A DNA stretch of 64,000 bases from CAVZCK01 sp963798805 (GTDB lineage: Bacteria > Pseudomonadota > Alphaproteobacteria > Rhizobiales > Rhodomicrobiaceae), in the NCBI GenBank assembly GCA_963798805.1, contig CAWCVC010000010.1:372001-436000 (forward strand), written 5' to 3'. The translations under genes were made by a program, and so were the position numbers. The notes under the pieces are model-generated. The model was given only the letters and a program-made list of their open reading frames with translations. It did no database searches and was not told the DNA's origin. Every line of letters begins with the position of its first letter. Position 1 is the stretch's first letter. Shown in pieces: positions 10,201-18,202 of the stretch.

Positions 10201-10528
10201 GCACAAGCTGCTGCGCCTTGTCCGGATCGGTGCCGAGAGCGAAGGTGACGGTCAGCGTCATCTGGCCGTCCGTCGTCCCCTGGCTGCTCATATAGAGCAT
10301 GCCCTCGACGCCATTGATCGCTTCCTCGATCGGCGTGGCGACCGTCGCCGCGATCACTTTCGGATTGGCGCCCGGATAATTTGCGCGCACGATCACCTGA
10401 GGCGGCACGACTTCCGGATATTCGGAGATCGGCATCACGCGGAGGGCGAGCAGACCCGCCACAAAGATGAGCACCGACACCACGCCCGCAAAGATCGGGC
10501 GGTCGATGAAAAATTTCGACAGGTTCAT
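7286..10528 (-). CDS. RND efflux transporter, HAE1 (AcrB/MexB-like) inner-membrane pump
   Basis: Proton-driven multidrug exporter of 1080 aa. Features seen: N-terminal MNLSKFFIDRPIFAGVVS, the conserved porter segment, the transmembrane-4 motif GIVVDDSIVVVENVERN carrying the proton-relay Asp pair, a second-half duplicate, and the late helix LSAKNAILIVEFA. The C-terminal 40 residues after LLRRLSG are a polar tail. It follows the adaptor gene by 45 bases on the same strand, so pump and adaptor are co-transcribed. No outer-membrane TolC-type channel gene is nearby, so a channel encoded elsewhere must be used. Confidence 0.95.
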   Translation of the reverse strand: MNLSKFFIDRPIFAGVVSVLIFVAGLLALRVMPISEYPEVVPPQVIVRANYPGANPKVIAATVATPIEEAINGVEGMLYMSSQGTTDGQMTLTVTFALGTDPDKAQQLVQNRVSQAEPRLPEEVRQLGITSVKSSPNFIMVVHLVSPNDRYDITYLRNYGVLNVKDRLARVPGVGEVAIFGAGDYSMRIWLDPQKVAERGLSASDVVNEIRAQNVQAAAGIVGASPSPSDVDLQLSINAHGRLESPEEFGNIIIKTGADGQVTRLKDVARIELGAAEYSLRSLLDNKPAVGIGVFQAPGSNALEIADNIRATMAELKQTMPEGVDYDIVYDTTQFVRASIDAVVHTLLEAIALVVLVVILFLQTWRASIIPLLAVPVSIIGTFAVMYISGFSINALTLFGLVLAIGIVVDDSIVVVENVERNIENGLSPREATYQAMREVSGPIIAIALVLIAVFVPLAFITGLTGQFYKQFALTIAISTVISATNSLTLSPALASLLLKGKDEPKDRLTRVLDRMFGWFFRGFNRVFRGGSNAYSGGVRRIVSRRAVMLVIYALMLGATLTLFRIVPGGFVPGQDKQYLVGFAQLPDGATLDRTDEVIRRMSDIALKQPGITHAVAFPGLSINGFTNSSNAGIVFVTLSPFEERTTPELSGAAIAQQLNKKFGAIQDAFIAMFPPPPVQGLGTIGGFKMEIEDRTGRGYEALDAATKAFLAKARQAPELAGLFSSYQVNVPQLYADIDRTKARQLGVAVTDVFDTMQIYLGSLYVNDFNKFGRTYSVRVQADSKFRARADDIGQLKVRSASGQMVPLAAVLNVKQSSGPERAMRYNGFLTADVNGGAAPGYSTGEAQAAATQIADETLPKGFGFEWTDLTYQEILAGNSAIWVYPLAILLVFLVLAAQYESLVLPLSIIMIVPLGLLAAMTGVWLSGWDNNVFTQIGLIVLVGLSAKNAILIVEFARELEFAGRTPVQAAIEASRLRLRPILMTSLAFIMGVVPLALAIGAGAEMRRAMGVAVLWGMLGVTSFGIFFTPVFYVLLRRLSGNKPLTHHGDAAVPQGGGGIESHQLAAALRASSSDTPPDA

Positions 10529-10573
10529 TTCTCGTCCCCCACAGAGACCTTTCTGTCCTCGTGCCCGGTGCTC

Positions 10574-11794
10574 TTAACGTTGAGCCACCGCGGATGGCCT
10601 TCCGCTTTTTGCATCGGCCGAAGCGCCGTCCATCGAGACCATCTGCGGTGCGACGACGACGCCTGGCCGGACGCGCTGCAGGCCATTGACCACGACGCGC
10701 TCGCCGGCCTGCACTCCAGTCTTGATAATGCGCAGCCCGTTCGAGAAGGCGCCGAGCGTCACTTCGCGATAGGCGGCCTTGTTGGCGTCGTCGACCACGA
10801 ACACGAATTTCTTGTCCTGATCGGTGCCGATGGCCCGTTCGCTGACCAGGAGCGCGGGCTTCGGCTTGGCTTCTCCCATGCTCAGCCGCACGAACTGACC
10901 GGGCATCAGATGACCGTCGTCATTGTCGAAAACCGCTCGCATGCGGACGGTGCCGCTCGCCGTATCGACCTGATTGTTGATGAGCTGAAGCCGGCCTTTG
11001 ATCTCGGTGCCCTCATCGGTCCGCAGCCGCACCGGGATCCGGTCGACCTGCATCTGCGCGACGGCCTGCGGACTCAGGCCCTTCAGCGCCTGCGCGGCGA
11101 CAGGCTCATCGGCATCGAAGCTGGCGTAGATCGGATCGACCGAAACGAGGCTTGTCAGCACCGGCGCGGAGGGGCCGGCGGCAACCAGATTGCCGACGGT
11201 GACCTCGAGCCGCCCGACCCGGCCCGCGACGGGCGCCCGGATCTGGGTATAATCGAGATTGAGCTGCGCCGCCTGAAGCGCGGCCTGCGCGCCTTGCAGA
11301 TTGGCATCGGCCTCGCGAGAAGCGTTCAGCCGCTGGTCGAGATCGCGCTCCGACAGTGCCGGCGAGCCGGAGAGTTTCTTGGCGCGGTCCAGATCGGCTT
11401 TCGCCAGCACCGCTGCCGCCTGCGCTGCAGCGACCTGAGCCTTTGCCTTGGCGACTTCGGCCGCGTAAGGCGCGGGGTCGATGGTGATCAAAAGGTCGCC
11501 CGTCTTGACCAGCGAGCCTTCGCGAAAATGGACCGCCTGAACGGCGCCCACCACGCGCGAGCGGATCTCCACCCGGTCGACCGCCTCCAGCCGCCCTGAG
11601 AATTCGTGCCAGATCATGGCCTCGCGCTCTTCGACGCGCGCCACGGAAACCGGCATGGCTTGCGGCGCCGCTGCTGCTTCGGCGGCGAAAGCCGCGGGGC
11701 CTGGCAGCGCGGCGCCAAGACCGATCGCCAGGGCGCTTATGGCAACAAATCTGCTTGCGCCCCGAAAGGGGCTGCGAAAATTTTCAACTGTCAT
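10574..11794 (-). CDS. RND efflux periplasmic adaptor subunit (AcrA/MexA family)
   Basis: Membrane-fusion protein linking the pump to an outer-membrane channel. After a signal sequence (about residues 1-38, ending GPAAFAAEA) it shows the barrel-sandwich hybrid start 'GRLEAVDRVEIRSRVVGAV', a helical hairpin (about residues 110-180), the return strand 'YTQIRAPVAGRVGRLEV' and the beta-barrel and membrane-proximal domains. No lipobox Cys is present. The ATG at 11794 has AAGGAGAA 5-6 bases upstream; the longer open frame starting at 12082 overlaps the next gene and is rejected. 406 aa, normal length. Confidence 0.93.
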   Translation of the reverse strand: MTVENFRSPFRGASRFVAISALAIGLGAALPGPAAFAAEAAAAPQAMPVSVARVEEREAMIWHEFSGRLEAVDRVEIRSRVVGAVQAVHFREGSLVKTGDLLITIDPAPYAAEVAKAKAQVAAAQAAAVLAKADLDRAKKLSGSPALSERDLDQRLNASREADANLQGAQAALQAAQLNLDYTQIRAPVAGRVGRLEVTVGNLVAAGPSAPVLTSLVSVDPIYASFDADEPVAAQALKGLSPQAVAQMQVDRIPVRLRTDEGTEIKGRLQLINNQVDTASGTVRMRAVFDNDDGHLMPGQFVRLSMGEAKPKPALLVSERAIGTDQDKKFVFVVDDANKAAYREVTLGAFSNGLRIIKTGVQAGERVVVNGLQRVRPGVVVAPQMVSMDGASADAKSGRPSAVAQR

Positions 11795-11819
11795 CGGGTT
11801 CTCCTTGGCCGTCAGGCCT

Positions 11820-12656
11820 TCATAGGACGTTTGAGACTGGCGCCGTCCGACATAGAAGCGATGCCGTTTCGGCAAAAAATTGCGAGAAGCGTTCCAGGAG
11901 CTTTGCCGCCCAGCCCTCGTTGAGGCTTTCCGGCCGGGCAAGAGCACAAGGCCAGCCGGTCGGGGCGGGGAGAATTTCGTTTTCGACTTTAACGCCCGCC
12001 ATGCGCAGACGGCCGGCGTAGCTGACGGATTCGTCGCGCATCGGATCATCCTCGGCAGTGAGGATGAGCGCGGGTGCGACACCCTTCAGCCGCGATGAAC
12101 CGAGGGGGGCGGCGTATGGATGCGATGCCTTATCCGCGGTGCCGAGATATTGATGCCAGCCATCCGCCCAGCGGCAGCCGACCGGCCCGGCGGCGGCGCA
12201 GCGGATCGAGCGCGTCGCAAGATTGGGATCGAGCATCGGCGAGAGCAGGATTTGGCCGGCGAGCGCGGGCGTACCCTGATCGCGGACCATCAGCGCCAGG
12301 CCCGCGGCGAGGTTGCCTCCTGCCTCCTCACCCGCAATGAAGAGGGGCGACTTCTTGCCAGCCCATTTGCCGCGCTTCTGCCAGATGAAGCTCAAGGCGC
12401 GGAAAATCGCCTGTAAGGTCTGGGGAAAGCCGGATCCGGGTGCCAGCGGATAGTCGGCGGACATCACGACCGCCCCGGAACGCGCCAGCAGCGTCGACAC
12501 CGTCCGCCCGCTATCGAGCGAGCCGGAAACGAAAGCACCGCCATGCAGATGCAGCACCAGCGGCGTCGAAAGCTGGGCCGCCTTCGCCGCATAGATCCGC
12601 ACATCGAGAGCCGACGTATCCAGCGGCAATGCCTCTTCCCTGCAGGTAATCGTCAT
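11820..12656 (-). CDS. HSL-type alpha/beta hydrolase fold protein, catalytic residues lost
   Basis: Similar to hormone-sensitive-lipase-family esterases: oxyanion motif LHGGAFVSG (about residues 36-44), a GEEAGGNLAAG elbow at residues 109-119, and the acid region LTAEDDPMRDE. In the family the elbow is GDSAGG; here the nucleophile Ser is Glu111 (codon at 12324-12326). The C-terminal His is also absent: no histidine occurs in the last 70 residues, and PTGWP stands where a 'G..H.F' motif is expected. It is therefore probably catalytically inactive. The ATG at 12656 has GAGGGAGAGG upstream; a start at 12713 is possible. It is the first gene of the RND pump operon, 25 bases before the adaptor, and divergent from the LysR gene. 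Confidence 0.8.
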   Translation of the reverse strand: MTITCREEALPLDTSALDVRIYAAKAAQLSTPLVLHLHGGAFVSGSLDSGRTVSTLLARSGAVVMSADYPLAPGSGFPQTLQAIFRALSFIWQKRGKWAGKKSPLFIAGEEAGGNLAAGLALMVRDQGTPALAGQILLSPMLDPNLATRSIRCAAAGPVGCRWADGWHQYLGTADKASHPYAAPLGSSRLKGVAPALILTAEDDPMRDESVSYAGRLRMAGVKVENEILPAPTGWPCALARPESLNEGWAAKLLERFSQFFAETASLLCRTAPVSNVL

Positions 12657-12838
12657 CGACCCAGCCTCTCCCTCGCCGGCATGATCCCGGCGAGAACGCA
12701 GTTGCAGCATCATGCTGCATTGCGGCAGAAATTAATCGCCATTATCCTGGGAATAAAGGGGCTATTCGTGACCACATTGTTTCTGAGCATGAACAATTCC
12801 CGCATAATGCATTAAGCTGCGGCAAATTGGAGATAGCG

Positions 12839-13768
12839 ATGGATCAACTGGCCGCCATGCGGGCCTTCGCACGCGTCGTCGAGGTCGGCACTTTCACGCG
12901 CGCCGCCGATGTGCTGGACGTGCCGAAGGCCACGCTTACGAAACTGATTCAATCACTTGAGGCGCATCTGCATACGCAGCTGTTGCACCGCACAACGCGC
13001 CGGGTCAGCGTCACGCCGGACGGAGCCGCCTATTATGAGCGCGTGACCCGTCTGCTCGCCGATCTCGACGAGCTCGACGGCAGCATGGCCCGCTCTCAGG
13101 CATCGCCCGCCGGCAGGCTCCGCGTCGATGCCAGCGCCGCGATCGCACGGCTGATCATCATTCCCTCGCTCTGCGGCTTCCATATGCGGTACCCGGACAT
13201 CAGGATCGATCTCGGGGTGACGGACCGGCCTGTCGACCTGATCGGCGAGAATGTCGATTGCGTAATCCGCGCCGGTGAATTAACGGATCAATCGCTCATT
13301 GCCCGCCGCATCGGCGAGCTGGATTTCGTCACCTGCGCAGCGCCGGGCTATATCGAACGGCATGGTGAGCCGGCTCACCCAAACGACCTGCGGGACGGGC
13401 ATTTCATCGTCAGCTATTTCAGCACGCGCACCGGCCGGCTCTATCCGCTCAGCTTCAGCCGGAAGGGAGAGCAGCTCGAATTTCCGGGGCGCTCGATCCT
13501 CGGCGTCAATGATGGCAATGCCTATGTCACGGCTGGGCTCTCCGGACTCGGCGTGCTGCAGGCGCCGCGCTTCATGGTGCAGCAGGAGCTGGCGTCGGGC
13601 GCGCTGCGGCCGGTTCTGAGCGAGTGGACCGCGGGAGGCCTGCCGCTCTACGTCGTCTATCCGCCGAATGCGCATCTCAGCAACCGGCTGCGCGTCTTCG
13701 TCGACTGGGTCGCCGACCTGTTCGCAAGCGACGAACTGGTCCGGCGGCGCGCCGGGCAGGCGCGGTGA
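12839..13768 (+). CDS. LysR-family transcriptional regulator
   Basis: N-terminal winged helix-turn-helix (residues 1-60: MDQLAAMRAFARVVEVGTF, then 'RAADVLDVPKATLTKLIQSL'), then a periplasmic-binding-protein-like effector domain (about 90-300). 309 aa, typical. ATG at 12839 has TTGGAG 8 bases upstream. Divergent from the hydrolase-adaptor-pump operon across about 180 bases, the usual arrangement for a LysR regulator that controls the neighbouring unit and itself. The inducer is unknown. Confidence 0.92.
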   Translation: MDQLAAMRAFARVVEVGTFTRAADVLDVPKATLTKLIQSLEAHLHTQLLHRTTRRVSVTPDGAAYYERVTRLLADLDELDGSMARSQASPAGRLRVDASAAIARLIIIPSLCGFHMRYPDIRIDLGVTDRPVDLIGENVDCVIRAGELTDQSLIARRIGELDFVTCAAPGYIERHGEPAHPNDLRDGHFIVSYFSTRTGRLYPLSFSRKGEQLEFPGRSILGVNDGNAYVTAGLSGLGVLQAPRFMVQQELASGALRPVLSEWTAGGLPLYVVYPPNAHLSNRLRVFVDWVADLFASDELVRRRAGQAR

Positions 13769-13856
13769 TCGGCGCGAAGCACGGTGGAGTGACTGCGGTC
13801 ATGCCAGGAAACAGTTGCCAATCCCCAGCCGGCACACCGCCCGGTCGCGCACGAAA

Positions 13857-13886
13857 AGCAGCCCCGCCCGAAGGCGGGGGCTGCTC
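13857..13886 (-). terminator. Rho-independent terminator of the Gln/Asn-rich protein gene
   Basis: Read on the minus strand, a GC-rich stem (GCAGCCCCCGCC / GGCGGGGCTGC, one bulged base) with a TTCG loop is followed directly by TTTT. It lies about 35 bases past the stop at 13921. On the plus strand no T-run follows, so it serves the minus-strand gene. Confidence 0.8.
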
Positions 13887-13920
13887 CGACGTCACAGGGA
13901 GAGAAATTGAAAGGTTGAGG

Positions 13921-14784
13921 CTATCCGGCCTGCTGCTCGCCCTTCATCCGGGTCTGGCGCTGGCAGAAGCTATCGCCAAGCTCCACATTGCCCTGGTTCA
14001 GCAGTACGAGATGCGTGCAGGTCATCTGGGACTCGACGTCCAGCGCATTCGCCTCCTGGAGGTTGCCCTGCCCTGAATTGCCCTGCTGCATGGCCTGATT
14101 GAAGCGGCGGCGCCAACCGAACTGCATCTGATTCTGGTTGTTTGGCCCCTGGAATTGGATGCCGGGCCGGCCCTGGCCCATCTGCCCCATGCGGCCCATC
14201 TGACCCATCCGATTGTACTGGCCGTTCTGCTGGGCCTGGTCGTTCTGCCCAACCTGGCCGTTCTGCTGGTTCTGATCATTCTGCCCGACCTGGTCGTTCT
14301 GTCCGCCCTGATTGCTCCCTTGACTCTCACCGGGGGTCAGCACCGCATTTTCGGTATAGACGGCCTGCACGGTGGCCGCCTGGCCGCCGGGCATCATATT
14401 GATGTTCCGGATGCGGATATTCAGATTGTAGTTCGACAGCTCATCGCCGCCGACGATCTCACCCGCAAATCCCACGAGCCTGGCAAGCATCTTTCCATTG
14501 ATGTTGGCCACGCCCGAGCCGATCAGATTGTTGTCGATATAGACCTGGTGGCTCGTAAAGAATGTCGCTCCACTAGTGAGACTATTCTGTAGGTATTGCG
14601 CCACCTGCTCAAGGTCTCCGTTCCTGATGGACTGCTCGATCGTGTTCTGAGTCTGCTTGAAAAAATTGCGGATTTCCTGCTGGCCTGATCGAGTGTTCTG
14701 CTGCTGTTGCTGCATCTGCTGAGCGGACGCCGGCAAGGCGGCGAGACCGGAAGCGACGGCGGCAATGAGGAGTGTTCTAGACAT
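13921..14784 (-). CDS. Exported protein with an NTF2-like domain interrupted by a Gln/Asn/Met-rich segment
   Basis: Unknown function. Residues 1-21 are a signal peptide ending PASAQ. Residues of about 25-150 look like an NTF2/SnoaL-type alpha+beta domain ('FFKQTQNTIEQSIRNGDLEQ', later strands 'IRIRNINMMPG' and 'TVQAVYTENAVL'). Residues of about 155-245 are low complexity, with repeated QNDQ, QQNGQ and MGQMG(R) units. The last 35 residues (SQMTCTHLVLL ... SFCQRQT) look like the missing final strands of the fold, with two Cys that could form a disulfide. So the repeat appears to be an insert within the domain. Single gene with its own terminator downstream. Confidence 0.7.
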   Translation of the reverse strand: MSRTLLIAAVASGLAALPASAQQMQQQQQNTRSGQQEIRNFFKQTQNTIEQSIRNGDLEQVAQYLQNSLTSGATFFTSHQVYIDNNLIGSGVANINGKMLARLVGFAGEIVGGDELSNYNLNIRIRNINMMPGGQAATVQAVYTENAVLTPGESQGSNQGGQNDQVGQNDQNQQNGQVGQNDQAQQNGQYNRMGQMGRMGQMGQGRPGIQFQGPNNQNQMQFGWRRRFNQAMQQGNSGQGNLQEANALDVESQMTCTHLVLLNQGNVELGDSFCQRQTRMKGEQQAG

Positions 14785-14944
14785 GGCATAACTCTCTGTT
14801 GGGATTGGAGATGTTATCGGGGTAACTGCAACCGGGGTTTTTCTGGTTCCCGGTACGGATTATTTTTTTTGCCGTGCCTCAAAAAGCGTAAGCGCATCCG
14901 ACCGGCGAAATCCGCAAACGCCAGCGCAAGCCCGCGATGCCGCG

Positions 14945-14962
14945 CTGTCACAAAGCTGAAAT
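14945..14962 (+). promoter_or_regulatory. Pho-box-like site upstream of btaA
   Basis: CTGTCAC-AAAG-CTGAAAT: two 7-base half sites spaced by 4 bases, matching the PhoB consensus (CTGTCAT-N4-CTGTCAT) at 6 of 7 and 5 of 7 positions. It lies 188 bases before the chosen btaA start, or 65 before the upstream GTG at 15010. Betaine-lipid synthesis is known to be PhoB-controlled in Sinorhizobium meliloti, so the location is meaningful. Confidence 0.6.
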
Positions 14963-15132
14963 GAATTCATGCTTTCTCGAATGAACGTCATCGGGGGAGC
15001 GATTCTGGCGTGGAAGACGCTGACACCGACAGCGAAGATGGCCGCCGCAGCACGACAACCATCCGGATGCTGCTCATTTCCGACATTCAGCCTGAGACGA
15101 CAGCCTGCCGGCAGTCCCGCGCGGAGGCGGTG

Positions 15133-16425
15133 ATGACGGCGGGCAACACGCATCCGCGAATGCGAAGGAGGGGAGATTTGGTCGAACTGGCGAAGCAGAT
15201 GGGGCCGAGGAGCAGCGGCATGATCGGGGACGCCGTCTGCCGCAACAAGCTTCTCTCGGCAGAGGGCTTGCGGGAGCGGCTGTTTGCGCTGGCCTTCTCA
15301 AATCTGGTCTATCCGCAGATCTGGGAAGACCCGGTGGTCGATCTGGAGGCGCTTCAGCTCGATGGTGACAGCCGGATCATCACCATCGCCTCGGGCGGCT
15401 GCAATGTGCTCAGCTATCTAACCGTCGAGCCGGCCCATATTACCGCGGTCGATATCAATGCCGCGCATGTCGCGCTCAATCGGCTGAAGCTTGCGGCCCT
15501 GCGCCATCTGCCGGACCATAATGCGTTTTTCCGTTTCTTCGGTGCGGCCGACACGCGGGCGAATATCGCCGTTTTCAAACAGCACATCCTCCCACACCTC
15601 GATACGGCCACCGCCGCCTACTGGTATGGACGCCATGGGCTGCGCCGCCGCCGCCGGATCAGGCGCTTCGCCGACAATTTCTATAGGGCGGGTCTCCTCG
15701 GCGGTTTCATCGGCGCCAGCCATCTCGTCGCCAGACTGCACGGCGTCAATCCGCGCAAGCTGCTGAAGGCGCGGAGCCTCGAGGAGCAGCGCCATATTTT
15801 CGAGCGGGAATTCGCGCCGCTGTTCAGCAGCCGGACGGTGCGCTGGATTGTCAACCGACCGGCGTCGCTCTACGGGCTCGGCATTCCGCCGGCGCAATAT
15901 GCGGCGCTCGCCGGCGACATGAAAGGCGGCATGGCCGAGGTGCTGCGCCAGCGTCTGGAGCGGCTCGCCTGCGGCTTCCCGCTCGCCGAGAATTATTTCA
16001 CCTGGCAGGCTTTCGGCCGCCGCTATCCGCTCACTGCAAACGGTCCTCTGCCGCCCTATCTCCACCGCGGCAATTTCGAGACGCTGCGCCGGAACGTCGC
16101 GCGCGTCGATGTCCATCATGCCTCGATGACCAGCCATCTCGCGGCGGCGCCCGCCGGCAGTTTCGACCGCTATGTGCTGCTCGACGCGCAGGACTGGATG
16201 GGCGACGCCGATCTGACCCGGCTCTGGACGGAGATCACCCGCACGGCGCGCTGCGGCGCCCGCGTCATATTCCGCACAGCCGCCGAGCCGACCATCCTGC
16301 CGCGGCGCGTGCCGGACGATATCCTCGGCCGCTGGGACTATGCAGCCGACCTCTCCCGGATGCTAACGCAGAAAGACCGCTCGGCGATTTATGGCGGCTT
16401 TCACGTCTACGTGCTGAAGGCATGA
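15133..16425 (+). CDS. btaA: S-adenosylmethionine:diacylglycerol 3-amino-3-carboxypropyltransferase
   Basis: First enzyme of betaine-lipid synthesis: transfers the aminocarboxypropyl group of SAM to diacylglycerol, giving diacylglyceryl-homoserine (DUF3419 family). Seen: 'FSNLVYPQIWEDPVVDLEAL', the nucleotide-binding IASGGCNVLSYL, the acidic strand end AVDINAAHVALN, and the C-terminal DAQDWMGDADLTRLW. The ATG at 15133 has GGAGG 5 bases upstream and gives 430 aa, close to known BtaA proteins; a GTG at 15010 in the same frame would add 41 unconserved-looking residues. Its stop overlaps the btaB start by 4 bases. Probably induced by phosphate starvation (see the Pho-box-like site). Confidence 0.9.
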   Translation: MTAGNTHPRMRRRGDLVELAKQMGPRSSGMIGDAVCRNKLLSAEGLRERLFALAFSNLVYPQIWEDPVVDLEALQLDGDSRIITIASGGCNVLSYLTVEPAHITAVDINAAHVALNRLKLAALRHLPDHNAFFRFFGAADTRANIAVFKQHILPHLDTATAAYWYGRHGLRRRRRIRRFADNFYRAGLLGGFIGASHLVARLHGVNPRKLLKARSLEEQRHIFEREFAPLFSSRTVRWIVNRPASLYGLGIPPAQYAALAGDMKGGMAEVLRQRLERLACGFPLAENYFTWQAFGRRYPLTANGPLPPYLHRGNFETLRRNVARVDVHHASMTSHLAAAPAGSFDRYVLLDAQDWMGDADLTRLWTEITRTARCGARVIFRTAAEPTILPRRVPDDILGRWDYAADLSRMLTQKDRSAIYGGFHVYVLKA

Positions 16426-17084
16426 TGCAGACGATGGGCATCACCGCGGCCGCCGAGAAGATGGACGGCATCTATCGCCGTCAGCGCTTCATCTATGATG
16501 CGACGCGCCGCTATTATCTCCTCGGCCGCGATCGTCTCATTGCGCAGCTTAGGGTGCCGGACGCAGGCACGGCGCTGGAAGTGGGCTGCGGCACGGCGCG
16601 CAATCTGATCAGGGTGGCGCGGCGCTATTCAAGCGCGCGGCTCTACGGCCTCGATGTGTCGGAGGAAATGCTGCGGACCGCGCGGGCTGCTGTTGCCCGG
16701 CAGGGGCTCGGAAATCGGATCGTGCTCGCAGCCGGGGACGCCACGGCGTTCAACGCGGGCGGGATTTTCGCGGTCTCGCAATTCGATCGCGTCTTTATCT
16801 CATACACCCTGTCGATGATCCCGGCGTGGGAAACTGTCGCCGTATGCGCCGCAAGCTGTATCGGTCCCGGCGGCGAATTGCACATTGTCGATTTCGGCGA
16901 TTTCGCTGGATATCCCACACCGTTTCGGCCCTTGCAACGCGCCTGGCTTTTCCGCTTCTCGGTGACGCCTATCCCGGATTTCGAGGCGCGGATCGAAGCT
17001 TTGGCGCAGCGACTGGACTTGAAAGCGGAGACCGAGAGGCTCTATGGCGGCTACGCAATCCGCGCGCGTCTAATACGCGGCTGA
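16422..17084 (+). CDS. btaB: SAM-dependent N-methyltransferase for betaine lipid (DGTS) synthesis
   Basis: Methylates diacylglyceryl-homoserine three times to diacylglyceryl-N,N,N-trimethylhomoserine, a phosphorus-free membrane lipid that replaces phosphatidylcholine under phosphate limitation. Class I methyltransferase: motif I LEVGCGTARNL (about residues 47-57), acidic loop YGLDVSEEML, and motif IV region 'FDRVFISYTLSMIP'. 220 aa, normal. Translationally coupled to btaA through an ATGA overlap. The assignment rests on both the fold and the fixed btaA-btaB pairing. The gene ends 8 bases from the end of sctQ, which is on the opposite strand and marks the T3SS border. Confidence 0.88.
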   Translation: MMQTMGITAAAEKMDGIYRRQRFIYDATRRYYLLGRDRLIAQLRVPDAGTALEVGCGTARNLIRVARRYSSARLYGLDVSEEMLRTARAAVARQGLGNRIVLAAGDATAFNAGGIFAVSQFDRVFISYTLSMIPAWETVAVCAASCIGPGGELHIVDFGDFAGYPTPFRPLQRAWLFRFSVTPIPDFEARIEALAQRLDLKAETERLYGGYAIRARLIRG

Positions 17085-17092
17085 GCCGGCAT

Positions 17093-18184
17093 TCAGGCCC
17101 TGACGATCCGCACGCCGTAGCTGTCGCCGACCGCAGTCAACTCGCCATGGCCGATGAGAGTGCCGCCAGCCATCAGGTCGAGATGTGCGCCGGGCTGCGC
17201 ATTGGCGCCGATCTGTGCGCCGCGGCTCAAATCGGCAAGCTTGGCGAGCGACAGCTCGAACCGGCCCAGCTCGATGAAGAGCCGCATCGGCACCTCCGTC
17301 GCGCCGGCTTCGCTCAGCGGTCCGATCCACGCGGCCGGCGGATCGATGCACCAATCCAGTGCCGAGCCTTTGGCGGGTTTCGCGAGGTCCAGGAGCTGAT
17401 AACCGTTCGGCAAGATCTTGACCTCGGCGACGAGGCTCTCGCTGAAGACGGCCATCGCCGTTTCCAGCTCGGGGCAGTGATTGTCGAGAAGCACGATGTC
17501 GCCCGGCCGCAGGCTCTGGATCTCGGCGAGGCTGAGATCGACCGACGCTAGACGCAGGCTGACCGGCAGCGGCAGATCCGGCATCGCCACAGCGGTCGGG
17601 GCGGCGGGCAGCTTCTCGAAATCTCGCGCCAGCCGCAGAAGATGCTGCTGGCTGAGCCGCAGGATGCTCCAGGATTTTGCCGCGCCTTCCAGCTCGGTCT
17701 CGATGGCGAGCACGGGATAATCATAGCCGATCCAGGTTGCCAGGCCCTTATGGGCGGAGAGAATCGACACCGACGAGCCGAGCATCGTCTCGACCGTCTC
17801 GAGCGCCTCCGTCAGCACGAATTCGAGCAGCAATGCCTGGGTGTCGGCAGAGAGATCCTCCCTGTCGATAGACGCCTCAAGCTCTGCGAACAAAATGTCG
17901 ACCAGCATCTGCGGCACGATCAGCTCAGCCGGCTCGCCGCCGACGTCGAAAGTCAAGGTCCAGGCATCGAGCACGCTCGGCAGTTTGGTCCGCCAGACGG
18001 GGGCAAAGGCGAGGCTTCGTCCGGCGAGTTGCACGTGCCTGGACGGGCGCCGCCGGTAAAGCGCATTGAACGCCTCCACGAAAGCCGGGTGCAGCTCCGA
18101 CAGAGTGACGGGCTGCCAGGTCCCGGTATGGCCGGCGCCGTTGAAGAACGGCCTGGTGCTGTCGGCGCTCGTTGCATCAAGCAT
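17093..18184 (-). CDS. sctQ: Type III secretion C-ring / sorting-platform protein SctQ
   Basis: FliM/FliN-like component that, with SctK and SctL, forms the cytoplasmic sorting platform. At 363 aa it is a full-length SctQ: a divergent N-terminal half, a first SpoA-like region (about residues 215-285, 'EIQSLRPGDIVLLDNHCPE') and a C-terminal SpoA domain (about 295-362, 'ELSLAKLADLSRGAQIGA' and 'GHGELTAVGDSYGVRI'). Last gene of the leftward operon sctJ-K-L-N-O-Q, 18 bases after sctO. A second, free-standing SpoA protein is encoded at 33052, so the ring may contain both long and short subunits. Confidence 0.85.
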   Translation of the reverse strand: MLDATSADSTRPFFNGAGHTGTWQPVTLSELHPAFVEAFNALYRRRPSRHVQLAGRSLAFAPVWRTKLPSVLDAWTLTFDVGGEPAELIVPQMLVDILFAELEASIDREDLSADTQALLLEFVLTEALETVETMLGSSVSILSAHKGLATWIGYDYPVLAIETELEGAAKSWSILRLSQQHLLRLARDFEKLPAAPTAVAMPDLPLPVSLRLASVDLSLAEIQSLRPGDIVLLDNHCPELETAMAVFSESLVAEVKILPNGYQLLDLAKPAKGSALDWCIDPPAAWIGPLSEAGATEVPMRLFIELGRFELSLAKLADLSRGAQIGANAQPGAHLDLMAGGTLIGHGELTAVGDSYGVRIVRA

Positions 18185-18202
18185 TTCGGTCCTCGCCCTG
18201 CC

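Noticed and set aside
6992..11599. Very long open frame (1535 codons) on the plus strand opposite the RND pump and adaptor
   Set aside because: Translation is Arg/His/Asp-rich, without domains; it is the antisense shadow of high-GC codons of two certain genes.
15010..15132. Upstream GTG start for btaA
   Set aside because: Possible, but the added 41 residues look unconserved and the ATG at 15133 has a better ribosome-binding site; kept only as an alternative.
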